From NCBI GenBank assembly GCA_048772705.1, contig JBLWGC010000224.1, positions 186,001-250,000 on the forward strand: a stretch of 64,000 bases of DNA, written 5' to 3'. The notes beneath the pieces were generated by a model. That model was given only the letters and a program-made list of their open reading frames with translations, did not search any database and had not been told where the DNA came from. Below, in pieces: positions 23,343-33,579 of the stretch. Each line of letters begins with the position of its first letter. Position 1 is the first letter of the stretch. The position numbers and the translations under genes were made by a program. Source of the stretch: Leidyana gryllorum EB-2025a (Eukaryota > Apicomplexa).

Positions 23343-23989
23343 TCAACAAAAGCATTGCTGCCATAATTGTTCCCTTGTCAATGCAGCCGCCTCCTGAAGC
23401 CCGACGCTCTCTACCGATCCATTCACCCGGCTCCCTGTCGCCACTGCCTCCGGTCCGAACGCTTCCACCCCGCCACAGCGAATGGTCACATTCTCACCCC
23501 ATTCACCAGAGATACGTAGGATCAGCTGCTTGATTGGGCTGAAAATGTCACTGTCGGGGAAGTAAGCCAGGCAGAGTGGATTCGCTGGAAAAAGATAAGA
23601 TCATAGGTCAGTGGAAGCGATGAATCCAAGATTCAGTGACGAGATCGTCGAGGAGGCTCTCTGACCAGACGTCAGCCGGTCGACTTTGCCGCAATGGTCA
23701 ACTACATAGTCATTCGTCCCACAATCGTCCGAAGAAGTAAAAGCACGACGGCGGCGAAGCGACAAAGTCCTCTGCAACCAAAAGGCGGTGTTCTCCACCA
23801 GTCGATCTATCGTGGGTGCCTTCAATAGATGGTGAATCTGATTCCAAAAAGTGCGGATCGTCGATCTAGATCCACTCCATCGAATTCTTGCACAGGATTT
23901 TTTGGTTTTGTAGCAATTCACAAGCCCCCGTCGTTGATCCCAATCTCACATGACTTCCTCATTTGCACACACGTGTGTTCTGTCATCAT
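23343..23989 (-). CDS. Protein of 176 aa, three exons, unidentified
   Basis: Exons 23989-23922, 23886-23666 and 23584-23343 join in phase across introns of 35 and 81 nt. The second exon encodes a helical basic region (TFWNQIHHLLKAPTIDRLVE, then RRRRAF) and the third a mixed region (CLAYFPDSDIFSPIKQLILR, GEWGENVTIRCGG) that looks globular. No family is recognised. The stop TGA lies immediately next to the stop of the plus-strand neighbour, together forming the palindrome TGATCA. The first intron's acceptor (tgcaag) is not typical, so the N-terminus is uncertain. Confidence 0.4.
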
Positions 23990-24236
23990 AGGAGTTGCCC
24001 ACGTACGTTACGTTCGCCAGTAGAGAGGAGGTTGTGAGCCCCCCCCTACGGCACTTAGATGAGATGGAGCGGTTCTGAGTAGATGTTGGGGATTTTTATT
24101 GAATCGTTCGCAGGTGAAGGGGAGCAAACTTAACAAGACGGCCCAGAATTAGAAAAAAGACCGAAATGAGAGAAAAAGTGGTGATAGTCAGCGCAGCAAA
24201 TATAAAAATGGTGTGATGGTAAGAAAAAGATTAGAT

Positions 24237-26762
24237 TTAGACGAGGGTGACAGTGAAAGGCAGTCGCTCATCAGCGGAGTTGAAGCCGACCCAAATAGTA
24301 AAGGTGCCCTTCTCAACAATATATTCCAGCTCGGGGGTATAGAATCCGAAGTCTTCCATGACATCGAGCTCAAACTCGAAATCAGCTGAGGCATCAGCAG
24401 CAGCGGCAGGGAACTCAATTCGCTGGAATCGGCGAAGAAGCTTGTTCGGAGGGTTATAGGTGCGGACATCGTCACGAACATAGACTTGAACGATCTCAGC
24501 AGATGCGTAGGGGCCACTCTTATTGAGAGTTCCAGTGATTTTGATCTTGTCTTTCACTGTGACCTCCTCTGGAGTGACCTGTACGTTACTTAGAGTGTAT
24601 TGGTTATAATGCAGTCCGTGTGCGAAGACGAAGCGCGGATCGGCCTTGGAGTCGATGTACTTGGAAACATATTGGACTGAACCAGAGTAGTCTTCGTCAC
24701 AGAGATACTGCTCCTTGTACCATACGCCATTCTCGCCCTCGACATTGCGCTCGCAGTCAACACCGTCTTTGAAGATGTCCCGGGTCGCGTTGGCTTGGTA
24801 GTAGAAGATGGGGATTTGGCCGACGTTCCTTGGTTGAGTGAAGGGAAGACGGCCGGTGGCGTCGTAGTGTCCAAACAACACATCGCGCAGGCCGGGACCT
24901 CCCTGATGGCCGGCAACCCAACCGTATACGACGGCATCGAGGTGCTCGACCTCCCATTCCATAATGTTTGCGCGTCCAGTAAGGAAGACTGCGATCAATT
25001 TGGGGCGTGTGGCTTCTGGCATGGCCTGGGCAGCGTCATAAGAAGCTTTCATGAGATCGAGCTGAGTGCCAGTGAGAGTCAGATCAGTACGGGACGTGGA
25101 CTCGCCGTTCATGACCTCAAGATCGCCGACGAAGAAGAGAATGTGGGTGAAGTCTCCCGAAGTGACCTTCTGGATAGTTTCGTCCCAGTTGCGCTGCATT
25201 GTTTCCTCGCCGTAGATGTCGGGGTAGAAGGGGTGAGTGTAGCCGGGAGTATAGTCACATCTGAACGGCGCGTTTTCAGTTTCCTCAACGGTGCCACAGA
25301 AAGAGCGTCTGTAGGTCATAACCTTGCTGGGATAGCAGTCCGAGACCATAAAGGCGCGGCCGGGCCAGGAACCAATCATGTGACGGGGCTCGTCAGCCAG
25401 ACTTCCGACCAACAGTACGTTAGTGGATTGTGTGTTGGGCATAGGCAGAGTCTGATCCTTGTTGGTGACCATGACAACGCTCTTGCGGACGGTCTCACGG
25501 GCGACTTCCATGTGGTTATCGTGACAGAAGAGGGAAGCATCGTAATCCGGTTTGTACAAAGTCTCGTTATCGAAGAGTCCGAGTCTGTCTTTGAGGGCAA
25601 TGACACGCTTGGCGCTGAGCTCGGCGTATTCGTGGTAGGTATGTCCGTCGGGAGCGATTTCGGCACCGACGGCATCGAGGTTGTCGAGGTAAACTCCGTC
25701 ACTCATGGACAAGTCAACACCCGCGTAAACACCTTTGCGAGCGGCGTCCTTGGCGTCTTCGGCAACCCAGAGAGATTGGAGATCGTAGACCGCAGTGTAA
25801 TCGGCCATGACGACACCGTCCCATCCCCAGTAGCCACGGATAATGTCGTTGATCATGAAGCGGTAGCCATGAGCGGCCATGCCATCCATAGCGCTGTAGG
25901 AAGGCATCCAGGTCCAGGACTCGAGAATGGCGGGCTTCATAGCTTGGAGGAAAACATTCAGAAGTTCAGAGAGGTCGAGATTGGCAGTTTGATAGTCTTT
26001 GCCGCCTTCAGGGAGACCGTAGGCAGTCACGTGCTTGATGCAGGTAGCCACACCTTCGCTCTGGAAAGCGCGGACGTAAGCGGCCCCGAGCACACCAGTG
26101 AGGTACGGGTCCTCGCCACTGCCCTCAGAAACACGGCCCCAGCGAGGGTCGCGGCCGATGTCGAGGTTGGGGCCGAAGGTCATGCGAACACCCGAGTTAC
26201 GAGTCTCGATGGCTGCAATTTTGGTGCCTTTCTCAATCAACTCGGGAGAGAAGGCCGCCGCCATTCCGACATTTAGCGGGAAGGTAGTTGCCTGGCCGTG
26301 AACGGTATCGTTGGCAAAGAGGATCGGCACATAACCAAACTCGGTGGCCATTTCCTGGACTTTATCGGTTTCAGGGCGCTCTTGCATGTTGAGGAGCGAT
26401 CCCACCAGGCCTTGACGGATGTAATCGCGGTAGTTTTCGGGGTCAAAGCCGCCGTCCTGGTTGCGCTCCCAGTCAAACTGACTCATTTGACCGTAGACTT
26501 GGCGACGAGAAAGAGAGTTGAAGGCTTTACGACCAGCCGCAGAGGTTTTCCATTTGGAGAAGATGTCATCCTTGAAGGGGTCGTGAGGACGAATGTTGAC
26601 CGCGTAGGTGATTTGATTAATTTCGGTCTCGTCAGTTAGAGTAAGCGGTAGAACGATGGCCAGCACCAGACACACCAAACCCAAGACTCCGGCAAACCAA
26701 ACAATGGGCTTGCGGATGTGGTAGGCAGACCCACCATCAGTAGCACCCTTCTCGCTGCTCAT
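24237..26762 (-). CDS. GH3 glycoside hydrolase (BglX-type), membrane-anchored, copy A
   Basis: An intronless 841-aa protein. A short cytosolic N-terminus is followed by one membrane segment (about residues 19-41, VWFAGVLGLVCLVLAIVLPL), giving a type II anchor with the enzyme outside the cell or in a vacuole lumen. The GH3 TIM-barrel part has GRDPRWGRVSEGSGEDPYL, CIKHVTAYG and the nucleophile region VVMADYTAV, followed by AGVDLSMSD. The second domain has the acid/base-type GESTSRTDLTL, and a fibronectin-III-like domain closes the protein. These match beta-glucosidases of the BglX group, which remove terminal glucose from beta-glucosides. It is divergent from copy B with 258 bp between starts, a shared promoter region. 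Confidence 0.9.
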   Translation of the reverse strand: MSSEKGATDGGSAYHIRKPIVWFAGVLGLVCLVLAIVLPLTLTDETEINQITYAVNIRPHDPFKDDIFSKWKTSAAGRKAFNSLSRRQVYGQMSQFDWERNQDGGFDPENYRDYIRQGLVGSLLNMQERPETDKVQEMATEFGYVPILFANDTVHGQATTFPLNVGMAAAFSPELIEKGTKIAAIETRNSGVRMTFGPNLDIGRDPRWGRVSEGSGEDPYLTGVLGAAYVRAFQSEGVATCIKHVTAYGLPEGGKDYQTANLDLSELLNVFLQAMKPAILESWTWMPSYSAMDGMAAHGYRFMINDIIRGYWGWDGVVMADYTAVYDLQSLWVAEDAKDAARKGVYAGVDLSMSDGVYLDNLDAVGAEIAPDGHTYHEYAELSAKRVIALKDRLGLFDNETLYKPDYDASLFCHDNHMEVARETVRKSVVMVTNKDQTLPMPNTQSTNVLLVGSLADEPRHMIGSWPGRAFMVSDCYPSKVMTYRRSFCGTVEETENAPFRCDYTPGYTHPFYPDIYGEETMQRNWDETIQKVTSGDFTHILFFVGDLEVMNGESTSRTDLTLTGTQLDLMKASYDAAQAMPEATRPKLIAVFLTGRANIMEWEVEHLDAVVYGWVAGHQGGPGLRDVLFGHYDATGRLPFTQPRNVGQIPIFYYQANATRDIFKDGVDCERNVEGENGVWYKEQYLCDEDYSGSVQYVSKYIDSKADPRFVFAHGLHYNQYTLSNVQVTPEEVTVKDKIKITGTLNKSGPYASAEIVQVYVRDDVRTYNPPNKLLRRFQRIEFPAAAADASADFEFELDVMEDFGFYTPELEYIVEKGTFTIWVGFNSADERLPFTVTLV

Positions 26763-27020
26763 GAAAAATGCTCAAAGTAGAAAGCTTGGCTCGATGATCA
26801 AATCTGCTGCAGGAGGCGGACTGCTTCGATGTTTTATTACAACTTGTCAGTCGTAGATCGATGTGTGCGGATCCCAGATTTTGGGCCATGAATCTGGTTC
26901 GCACACAAGGATGATCTTTTACGTTGTTGACAAAGTCAGTTCAGCCAAGCAACTCACTCTTACTCTTCTGGGCCTTTTTACAGTCGACGTCGTCAAGTTT
27001 TTATCTGACTACTAATCATC

Positions 27021-29639
27021 ATGAGCGGTAATTACGCGGTTAAGCGGCCCATCGCTTGGATTGGCGGGCTAATCCTCTTGGCGCTAATTGTTCTCGCCAT
27101 CGTTCTTCCCATTACTGCTCGGAAGAAGGAAGATGTCATAATCAGTCGCTTCGAAGGCCACTACGAAGTCTTCCAGCCCTTTGCCGGAGACAACGATCCG
27201 TTCGCACTGCTCACTAACGAGCAAAGAGAACGTGCCCAAGCCGCCTTTGACAGCATGTCCGAGGAGCAGAAGCGCGGACACATCAACGTCTACCCTACTT
27301 ACGGCCTCCTCACCGGACCGCCAGTTGATGGCTTTGATAACACTCCAGCTGGCTTTGAGAAAATGATCCGCGATGGGTTGGTTGGGGCTTTCTTGAACTT
27401 TGTTGACCCCGAGGAAATTACCGCCATTCAAACCAACGCAACTGAGGAAGTGAGCGACAACTCTGGCTACCCTCTTATGCTCGGATTCGATATTATCCAC
27501 GGCTTCGCTACAATCTTCCCCGTCAACTTGGGTATGGCTTCCGCCTTTGACCCGCAAATGATCTACGACCACGCTGCCTGGGCTGCCCGTGAGGCCCGCT
27601 CTGTCGGTGTCAACTGGAACTACGGTCCCATGTTGGATGTGGGCAGAGATCCGCGCTGGGGACGTGTGTCTGAGGGCAGCGGTGAAGACGCTTATCTGGC
27701 TGGTACTTTGGGCGAAGCTTACATTCGAGGTTTCCAGGACAACAAGGTCGCCGCTTGTGTGAAGCACGTTGGTGCCTATGGCGTCACTCGCGCAGGACGC
27801 GATTATACTTCGGGTGAAATGGGCCGTCTGACTCTGTTCAACGACTACTTTGAGGCTTACCGTCGTGGTTTCAAGGCCAAGCCTCTCACTGCGATGGCTT
27901 CCTTCAACGCTGTGTTCCGCAACGCTGCCCATATGAACCGTGAACTGCTTCAAGACATTCTCCGCATCCAGTGGGGCTTCGACGGCTTTGTAGTCGCAGA
28001 CTGGAGCGGTCCGACCGATATGTTTGCCATGCGTGTCGTTGAGAACGGAAACCTGACTCAAGCTGGCGAGGCTTCGCTTGAAGCTGGTGTTGATATGAAC
28101 ATGTCTGATATGGCTTTCTGGACCGGTCTCGCCGAGAGCGGCAAAAAGCGCGCCAAATCCACTGGCCGCACCTTCCAGGACCACATCGACTTGGCCGTCA
28201 AGAGAATCTTGGCTGTCAAGGAGCGCATGAACATCTGGGATGAGTACATTCCTTCTGCCACAGCACCATCGCTTCCCTTCGATGACGCTATGGACTTTGC
28301 CGAGAAGGTCGCTGAGAAGTCTGCCGTTCTCCTTAAAAATGGCGAGTTCAATGGTGAAAAGGTCCTTCCGCTCGACCCGTCCCTTGATAAAGAGCTGTGG
28401 CTGGTTGGCTCCATCGCCGAGATTCCCCGTGATCATCAGGGATCCTGGTCCTCATCTGGTGTTCCCTACAACTCGACGGTTGTCACCGTCAAGAAGGCGC
28501 TCGAGCAACGCCGGCCCCTCGAGGAAGGCGGAAACTGGAAATACTTTACAGGATACAACACCACCTGGAGAGACGAAGACAACGAGGACGAAGCCGAGGC
28601 CTTGGAAACTGTTGTGGAGGCCTTCCGTGCTGCCAACCCCAAACCCGACACTGTGGTCTTTGTGGTGGGCGAAAACTCCAACCAGAGTGGCGAAGGAACT
28701 TCTCGAACCAACTTGACTGTCTCCGGCACCCAGTTGGTTATGGTAAAGCGCATTCATGAGATCAACCAAGCCATCGAAGATGAGACTCAGCGTTCCAAAC
28801 TGGTCTATGTCGTCATGGCTGGTCGCCCTCTGACTATCCCCTGGGAGGCCGAAAACCTCGACGCCATCCTCTACGCCTGGAACAATGGCGCTCGCGGCGG
28901 ACCCGCCATCTGGAACCTCCTGTTCGGTGACAAGAGTCCCAGCGGAAAGCTTCCCATCACCATGGCACGCAACGTTGGCCAATTGCCCATCTACTACCAG
29001 TACCGCGGCCATCGCGCCCAGTTGAACAGCGAGCAGTGGGATCACATCCTCGACCCCCACTACTGCCTCTGGGATGACAACAAGGAAGATCACCACCGCT
29101 ACCCCATTGGAGGCCGCTGCTACATGTCCAACTACATCGACTCCCAAACCAGCCCTCTCTACTGGTTCGGCCACGGTCTCACCTACTCTGAGTTCAAATA
29201 CTCCAATATTGAAGTCTCCCGCGATCAAATCGGTCTACAAGAGATCTACGCAGAGCACCCCAACGTCACTGTCAGCTTCCAAGTTGAACGTGTCGGCGGC
29301 AGACGCGATATCGAGGCGACTGAGATTGTACAGATTTACGTCCGCGATGTCGTCGCTTCTGTTATGCCCGCCTGGAAGAACCTCCGTGGATACACTCGTG
29401 TCACCTTCCCTGCCCTCGCTACTGCGGACGCAGACGAAGAGCCCCAGACCGCCAGCGTCGTCCTCAACCTCTACGAAGACTTTGGCTTCTGGAACGAAGC
29501 TATGGAGTGGGTTGTTGAGCCTGGCCGCTTCGACATTATAGTCGGCAAGAGCGCTCGTGATGAGGAACATATCGTGCCTTTCTATGTGATCGACAACAGT
29601 GGTAGAACCAACCTCCCGTTGGGTGCCCGAGCTGACTAA
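27021..29639 (+). CDS. GH3 glycoside hydrolase (BglX-type), membrane-anchored, copy B
   Basis: An intronless 872-aa protein with the same build as copy A. The N-terminal anchor is at about residues 12-32 (WIGGLILLALIVLAIVLPIT). The catalytic barrel has GRDPRWGRVSEGSGEDAYL, CVKHVGAYG, the nucleophile region FVVADWSG and AGVDMNMSD. The second domain carries GEGTSRTNLTVSG, GRPLTIPWEAENLDAILYAW and SGKLPITMARNVGQLPIYYQ. A C-terminal FnIII-like domain follows. All residues expected for catalysis appear present. Strong use of C-ending codons compared with neighbours suggests high expression. Roles could be digestion of external glucans or wall remodelling; the sequence does not say which. Confidence 0.92.
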   Translation: MSGNYAVKRPIAWIGGLILLALIVLAIVLPITARKKEDVIISRFEGHYEVFQPFAGDNDPFALLTNEQRERAQAAFDSMSEEQKRGHINVYPTYGLLTGPPVDGFDNTPAGFEKMIRDGLVGAFLNFVDPEEITAIQTNATEEVSDNSGYPLMLGFDIIHGFATIFPVNLGMASAFDPQMIYDHAAWAAREARSVGVNWNYGPMLDVGRDPRWGRVSEGSGEDAYLAGTLGEAYIRGFQDNKVAACVKHVGAYGVTRAGRDYTSGEMGRLTLFNDYFEAYRRGFKAKPLTAMASFNAVFRNAAHMNRELLQDILRIQWGFDGFVVADWSGPTDMFAMRVVENGNLTQAGEASLEAGVDMNMSDMAFWTGLAESGKKRAKSTGRTFQDHIDLAVKRILAVKERMNIWDEYIPSATAPSLPFDDAMDFAEKVAEKSAVLLKNGEFNGEKVLPLDPSLDKELWLVGSIAEIPRDHQGSWSSSGVPYNSTVVTVKKALEQRRPLEEGGNWKYFTGYNTTWRDEDNEDEAEALETVVEAFRAANPKPDTVVFVVGENSNQSGEGTSRTNLTVSGTQLVMVKRIHEINQAIEDETQRSKLVYVVMAGRPLTIPWEAENLDAILYAWNNGARGGPAIWNLLFGDKSPSGKLPITMARNVGQLPIYYQYRGHRAQLNSEQWDHILDPHYCLWDDNKEDHHRYPIGGRCYMSNYIDSQTSPLYWFGHGLTYSEFKYSNIEVSRDQIGLQEIYAEHPNVTVSFQVERVGGRRDIEATEIVQIYVRDVVASVMPAWKNLRGYTRVTFPALATADADEEPQTASVVLNLYEDFGFWNEAMEWVVEPGRFDIIVGKSARDEEHIVPFYVIDNSGRTNLPLGARAD

Positions 29640-30063
29640 CTGCCTGGCAAACTGACTGACTTTATGCTCAACAAGAAGCTTAACAAGTAACAGCGCAGCA
29701 GCGTCTACTTCTCTCCCCCTCGATCTCTTATCACATGCTTTGGACTCAATCCTCTATACACACACACACGCTCGATTACCCTCTATCCACTGTTCACAGC
29801 ACCATTTTTTGCTCCTTTTTATTCACATTCACCACTTTTTCACTTCTTAACCTAATTTGATCATTCTAATCAGTCCAAACATCAAAATGCACCGCAACAG
29901 TCACTCACACTGGGTGGCAGTGCCCGTCAACAGTGCCCAATTCCTTGATTTGATCTCTTCTTTACCTCGTAGTTGCTATGATTTGTTCACCTGGCGTTGC
30001 GACATGCATGTTGCCTGCCAAAACCATTTGTCTAGCTGTGAGTGTGTTTCTTCTGCCCTGTGA
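29640..30063. other. Intergenic region, no gene seen
   Basis: The region downstream of GH3 copy B holds a short CA run near 29759-29770 and T-rich sequence near 29805-29850. A 68-codon plus-strand open frame at 29857-30063 has unremarkable composition and no splice context, so I do not call it. Confidence 0.45.
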
Positions 30064-30615
30064 CTAGCATGTATGTATCTTTACTTTGGGCGCCCGGCAC
30101 TTCCTGCGGCGACTATTGCTGGCTATGGATCGCTCGGGCAGAAGCTTGATGGGATTGTACCGGCAACGACAAGTTTGTGCGGACCGAGGCAGTAAAGTCG
30201 CACGGTCCGCGGCTGGAGCTAAAAATTGATACCTTTTTCTGTGGTGGTATTTCATCAGATCTCCGTACTCTGGGGTGACCGATGGGAACAAAATAGTCAA
30301 TCGTGTACACGAATGCAAATACATAGAGGGGATATGGTCGTTCCACCAACTCTGTTGTACAACGGCCATCAGCCGGGTTCCTGCGATAGAGGTTACTGGC
30401 CTTTTCACGTCGAATTGTGTATCGGTGATCTGCAATTTCTTGCTTTCGGACGATCTTGTATCGGTGTGTGCGTGCGTGTGTGTGTGTGTGTGTAGACCGC
30501 CGGTCGCTAGATAACATATCTGGCGGATTTGATGTAAGATAGCCAATTGGCCGGAAACGTCATCATTGTATAGTATTTTCAAGTGACCGTGACGTTGAGG
30601 GATTGGATGGGGCAT
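30064..30615 (-). CDS. Candidate ORF of 183 aa or short spliced gene downstream of GH3 copy C
   Basis: A continuous minus-strand ORF of 183 codons starts inside the last 37 bases of GH3 copy C in another frame and runs through a GT microsatellite (30466-30495). Its second half is rich in Arg, Pro and Cys. A competing reading is a gene starting about 30565 with an intron covering the microsatellite, then an exon with KASNLYRRNPADGRCTTELV and RPYPLYVFAFVYTIDYF. Both are open, and I cannot tell which, if either, is real. No family is recognised. Confidence 0.3.
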   Translation of the reverse strand: MPHPIPQRHGHLKILYNDDVSGQLAILHQIRQICYLATGGLHTHTHTHAHTDTRSSESKKLQITDTQFDVKRPVTSIAGTRLMAVVQQSWWNDHIPSMYLHSCTRLTILFPSVTPEYGDLMKYHHRKRYQFLAPAADRATLLPRSAQTCRCRYNPIKLLPERSIASNSRRRKCRAPKVKIHTC

Positions 30616-33308
30616 TGTGAGTCGAAACCAACTGAAATTTCATATGAGCCAGGTTCAATGACCCATTCCAAGTAATCATTGTAAACGCCAAAGTCTTGCG
30701 GATCCCCGAGCATTATGAAGGTACCGCGGGTGCTTTCTTCAGCGGCGAACCCAATCCGCTCAAAGTATTTCAGGCGTTTGACTGGCGCGACGATGTTGGA
30801 ATTAGTTTTACGCATATATAATTGCAGTACAACGTCAGCAGCCCATTGGTAGTTCTTGCGAACGTTGACAGAAATAATAAACGGTCTCACAGATTTGGAG
30901 TTCCATATCAAATCCGAGGATTCGGCCCCAAAGATTTCGAACTCACCATAGCTCATTCCCCAGCCAAATTCAACCAATGGCTCCTCGTCGGCGTCAGCAT
31001 AGACAGGTCTATCATAAGGGTCCAAATCGCCCGCGCGGTAACCCGCAGCGTAATGTGTAGGAATTTGGCCGACACTGCGAATAAGGCTCATGGGCATCCG
31101 CCCTGCCGGGGAAGTATGGCCCAGAAGAAGGCGACGGAAGGCCAATCCGCCGCGAGTTCCAGCGTGCCACATCCAGAGGACTGCATCAGCAGCCTCAAAA
31201 AGCTCCTCAAACAAGATCGGCCGGCTTGCACACACGACAACAAGTAACGGCACTGGTGGATCGTACTCATCCCTCATTTCTATGAGTAACTTGCCCAAAC
31301 GTACTTCTTTGGCGTCGAGCTCGAGGAATGCTCTGCTTGACTCCGCCTGCTTAGCAGTTTCGCCAATGAAAAGTATCAGCAGACTCGGGCGGCCTTCGCC
31401 AACGGTATTCCGGAGATCAGCGGCGACCTTTTCATCTTTCATGGCTTCAGTCATTCGCGGTTTCGCCGCCTTTGTCTTTGTTGTTCCCTTCAATGCTGAG
31501 AGCGGCTCTCCATTTTCGTCCTCCTGCTCGTCATCGTCGTCATCGTTCGGTTCCCGATAATAAAGGATACCGAGATCGGGGTCAGTGTCTCTGGGGGCGT
31601 TCATTGACGATAGATCCTCGCCGTATGCCACTCGCGAGGGGCCGCTTACGCCCCCATTCCCGTTCTCCACGGCGCTCACATAAGTGGTAATATGATCGGC
31701 ACACCCGCCGTCTTCCAACAAGCGGAGACCTGCAACGGGCTGGGGTCCCAACTGGTCGACTGGGTCGTCCGCCTTGGATCCGCCAATCACTACCCACCCG
31801 CCCGTCTTGATCGGCAAAACTTGATTGTCATTCTTCAACAAAACAGCCGAACGCTCCGCGGCCATCTGTGCGAGAGCCAAAGTACTTTCGTCACACAAGG
31901 ATCTCTGAACAAACGCCCTCCTCGTCATATCGTTCCCCTCCGCGTCGGCTTCGACGTCGACTTCGAATCCTACAGAGAAACACACAAATGTCATTCATTC
32001 ATTCATTGTACTCGAAATCGCCCTTTGGCCTCGGCCCCAAAGATAACACACACATACAAACTTACCACCAGCTCGCGTCTTTGGACCGCGGGACTGTGCC
32101 TCCTCTGTCAATATGCCCAAAGAGTATTTCATCTTGATCATCCGCTTGGCGGAGAGATCGATGTGCTCCTGGATCTTGTGTCCCTCATTAGTCACACTGC
32201 CCGCGATCGCAAGTCCGTGGTCAATTACTGCTCTGTCGCCATTGAAAACGTCAATTCCCGCATACATTGTGCCCGCCAAAGCAGTTCGCTCTGTGGCATA
32301 GACACCACGTCGCAACAATGCCTCAATCGCTCGACTTCCGCCTATCATCACCCCACGCCACCCCCACATCCCTCGAACCAAGTCAGATAGAATGTCATGA
32401 CTATCATGCAGTGCACGCCCGCCGTGAGAATGCTGCGCCACCATCGCGGCTGAAGCGTAAGAAAAGGCATTACGAAACGGATTGAGGTAATCAAAGTAGA
32501 ATTCGTTCAGATGAATGGCAGCCTCTCCGAAATCACGACCTCCGCGGACAGTACTCGGTGCCCCAAATTGAGTCACACAAGCCGCCAAACCCTCTCGCTC
32601 GTACCCCCGAACCATACTCACAGCCATCTCCGATGCCAGGTGGGTATCTTCGCCGAAACTCAAACTCGTTCCGGACCAACGGGGATCTCGCGAAATCGCA
32701 GCCGTCGGACCCAAACCCATATGGATGCCGACACTCCTCGCTTCCCACGCTATCACCCGTGCCACATCATATACAAACGCGGAGTCAAATGTGGCTGCCA
32801 AACCCATCGGCGTAGGAAAGATCGTAGCGAATCCGTGACTCAAAGTCGTCGCGAACAATAATGGCGGCGCACCTTCGGAACTCACTGCTGCCTTCACGCT
32901 CCGAATTTCATCATAACTATGCATGTCAATTATACCTCCCAGCGTTCCATTCACTGCGGCTTTCCTCAACTCCTCCACCGAATAATCGTTGTAAGATTCC
33001 AACCGCAACTGCGCCACACGCTCAGCCCCACTCAGACCCTCATACACACGACGGGCCACCTCTAAGGTTGCTGATTCAAACGGATCTGGAAGATCGAAAA
33101 CATCAATATGGTTTATCGGGCGCCGTATAGTCACCAGTGTGTCACCACACCCTACTTGCGTCGCCAGTGCCAAGTACACTACCACCATCAACACGATCAA
33201 TGCCGATATCATTAGCGGAATCAATATCCATATCCATCGTTTCGCCCATGTCACCTTGCTCCCGCTCACGGTACTGACCGTTCGGTGAGTTCCGTACTCT
33301 TCAGACAT
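30579..33308 (-). CDS. GH3-family protein, copy C, probable catalytically dead homologue
   Basis: Two exons, 33308-32066 and 31969-30579, flank a 96-nt intron. The layout matches copies A and B: an N-terminal membrane segment (WIWILIPLMISALIVLMVVV), barrel, second domain and FnIII-like domain. Key residues differ. The nucleophile segment reads GVMIGGSRA where A has VMADYTA and B has VVADWSG, so the nucleophilic Asp is gone. The substrate-binding Lys-His reads CVTQFGAPS. The RWGRVSEG loop reads RWSGTSLSF. The Glu in AESSR of the second domain is kept. The frame is intact and splicing is clean, so this is better seen as a neofunctionalised pseudoenzyme than a decaying pseudogene. Start at the second Met (MSEEYG) matches the length of A and B. 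Confidence 0.85.
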
Positions 33309-33429
33309 AGTATTCAGAGACAAGACAGGTAGTCTACAAACCAATGATCTTTACTTCAAAAAATACACCACACAGCTCCCCAACGCCAACAATCTTGAGC
33401 CTGACACAATCAACCCACTCATGTCCTAC

Positions 33430-33579
33430 TCAGCGGACACCCAAGCCACCGGGAAACGCCCCCAACACTAAGAAGCAAACAAGCCCCATTGAGACGCCCA
33501 TTGTGATGTAACCGTCACCCGATCTGGAAAAATAAACTGGTTCAAGTAGTGCAACTGTGTCAACTTTATCATCACCCAT
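33430..33579 (-). CDS. Candidate 49-aa single-span membrane ORF overlapping the upstream stop
   Basis: The ATG at 33579 overlaps the stop of the larger minus-strand gene by 8 nt (ATGGGTGA). The short product has an acidic start and one good membrane segment, ITMGVSMGLVCFLVLGAFPG. It could be a separate microprotein, or the true C-terminus of the larger gene through an unseen splice that shifts frame. Confidence 0.3.
   Translation of the reverse strand: MGDDKVDTVALLEPVYFSRSGDGYITMGVSMGLVCFLVLGAFPGGLGVR

Noticed and set aside
23135-23533. 132-codon plus-strand ORF at the end of the 21077 gene
   Set aside because: No splice donor lets the upstream exon enter this frame, and it is antisense to a better-joined minus-strand exon.
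24795-26276. 493-codon plus-strand ORF antisense to GH3 copy A
   Set aside because: It mirrors the strongly biased codons of the GH3 gene, begins with no upstream signal, and shows no domain. The GH3 reading has full family motifs.
27084-28436. 450-codon minus-strand ORF antisense to GH3 copy B
   Set aside because: Same reason: a shadow of a gene with C-ending codon bias; its protein has no recognisable content.
30579-33308. GH3 copy C as a pseudogene
   Set aside because: No frameshift or premature stop is seen and the single intron splices cleanly; only catalytic residues are changed.
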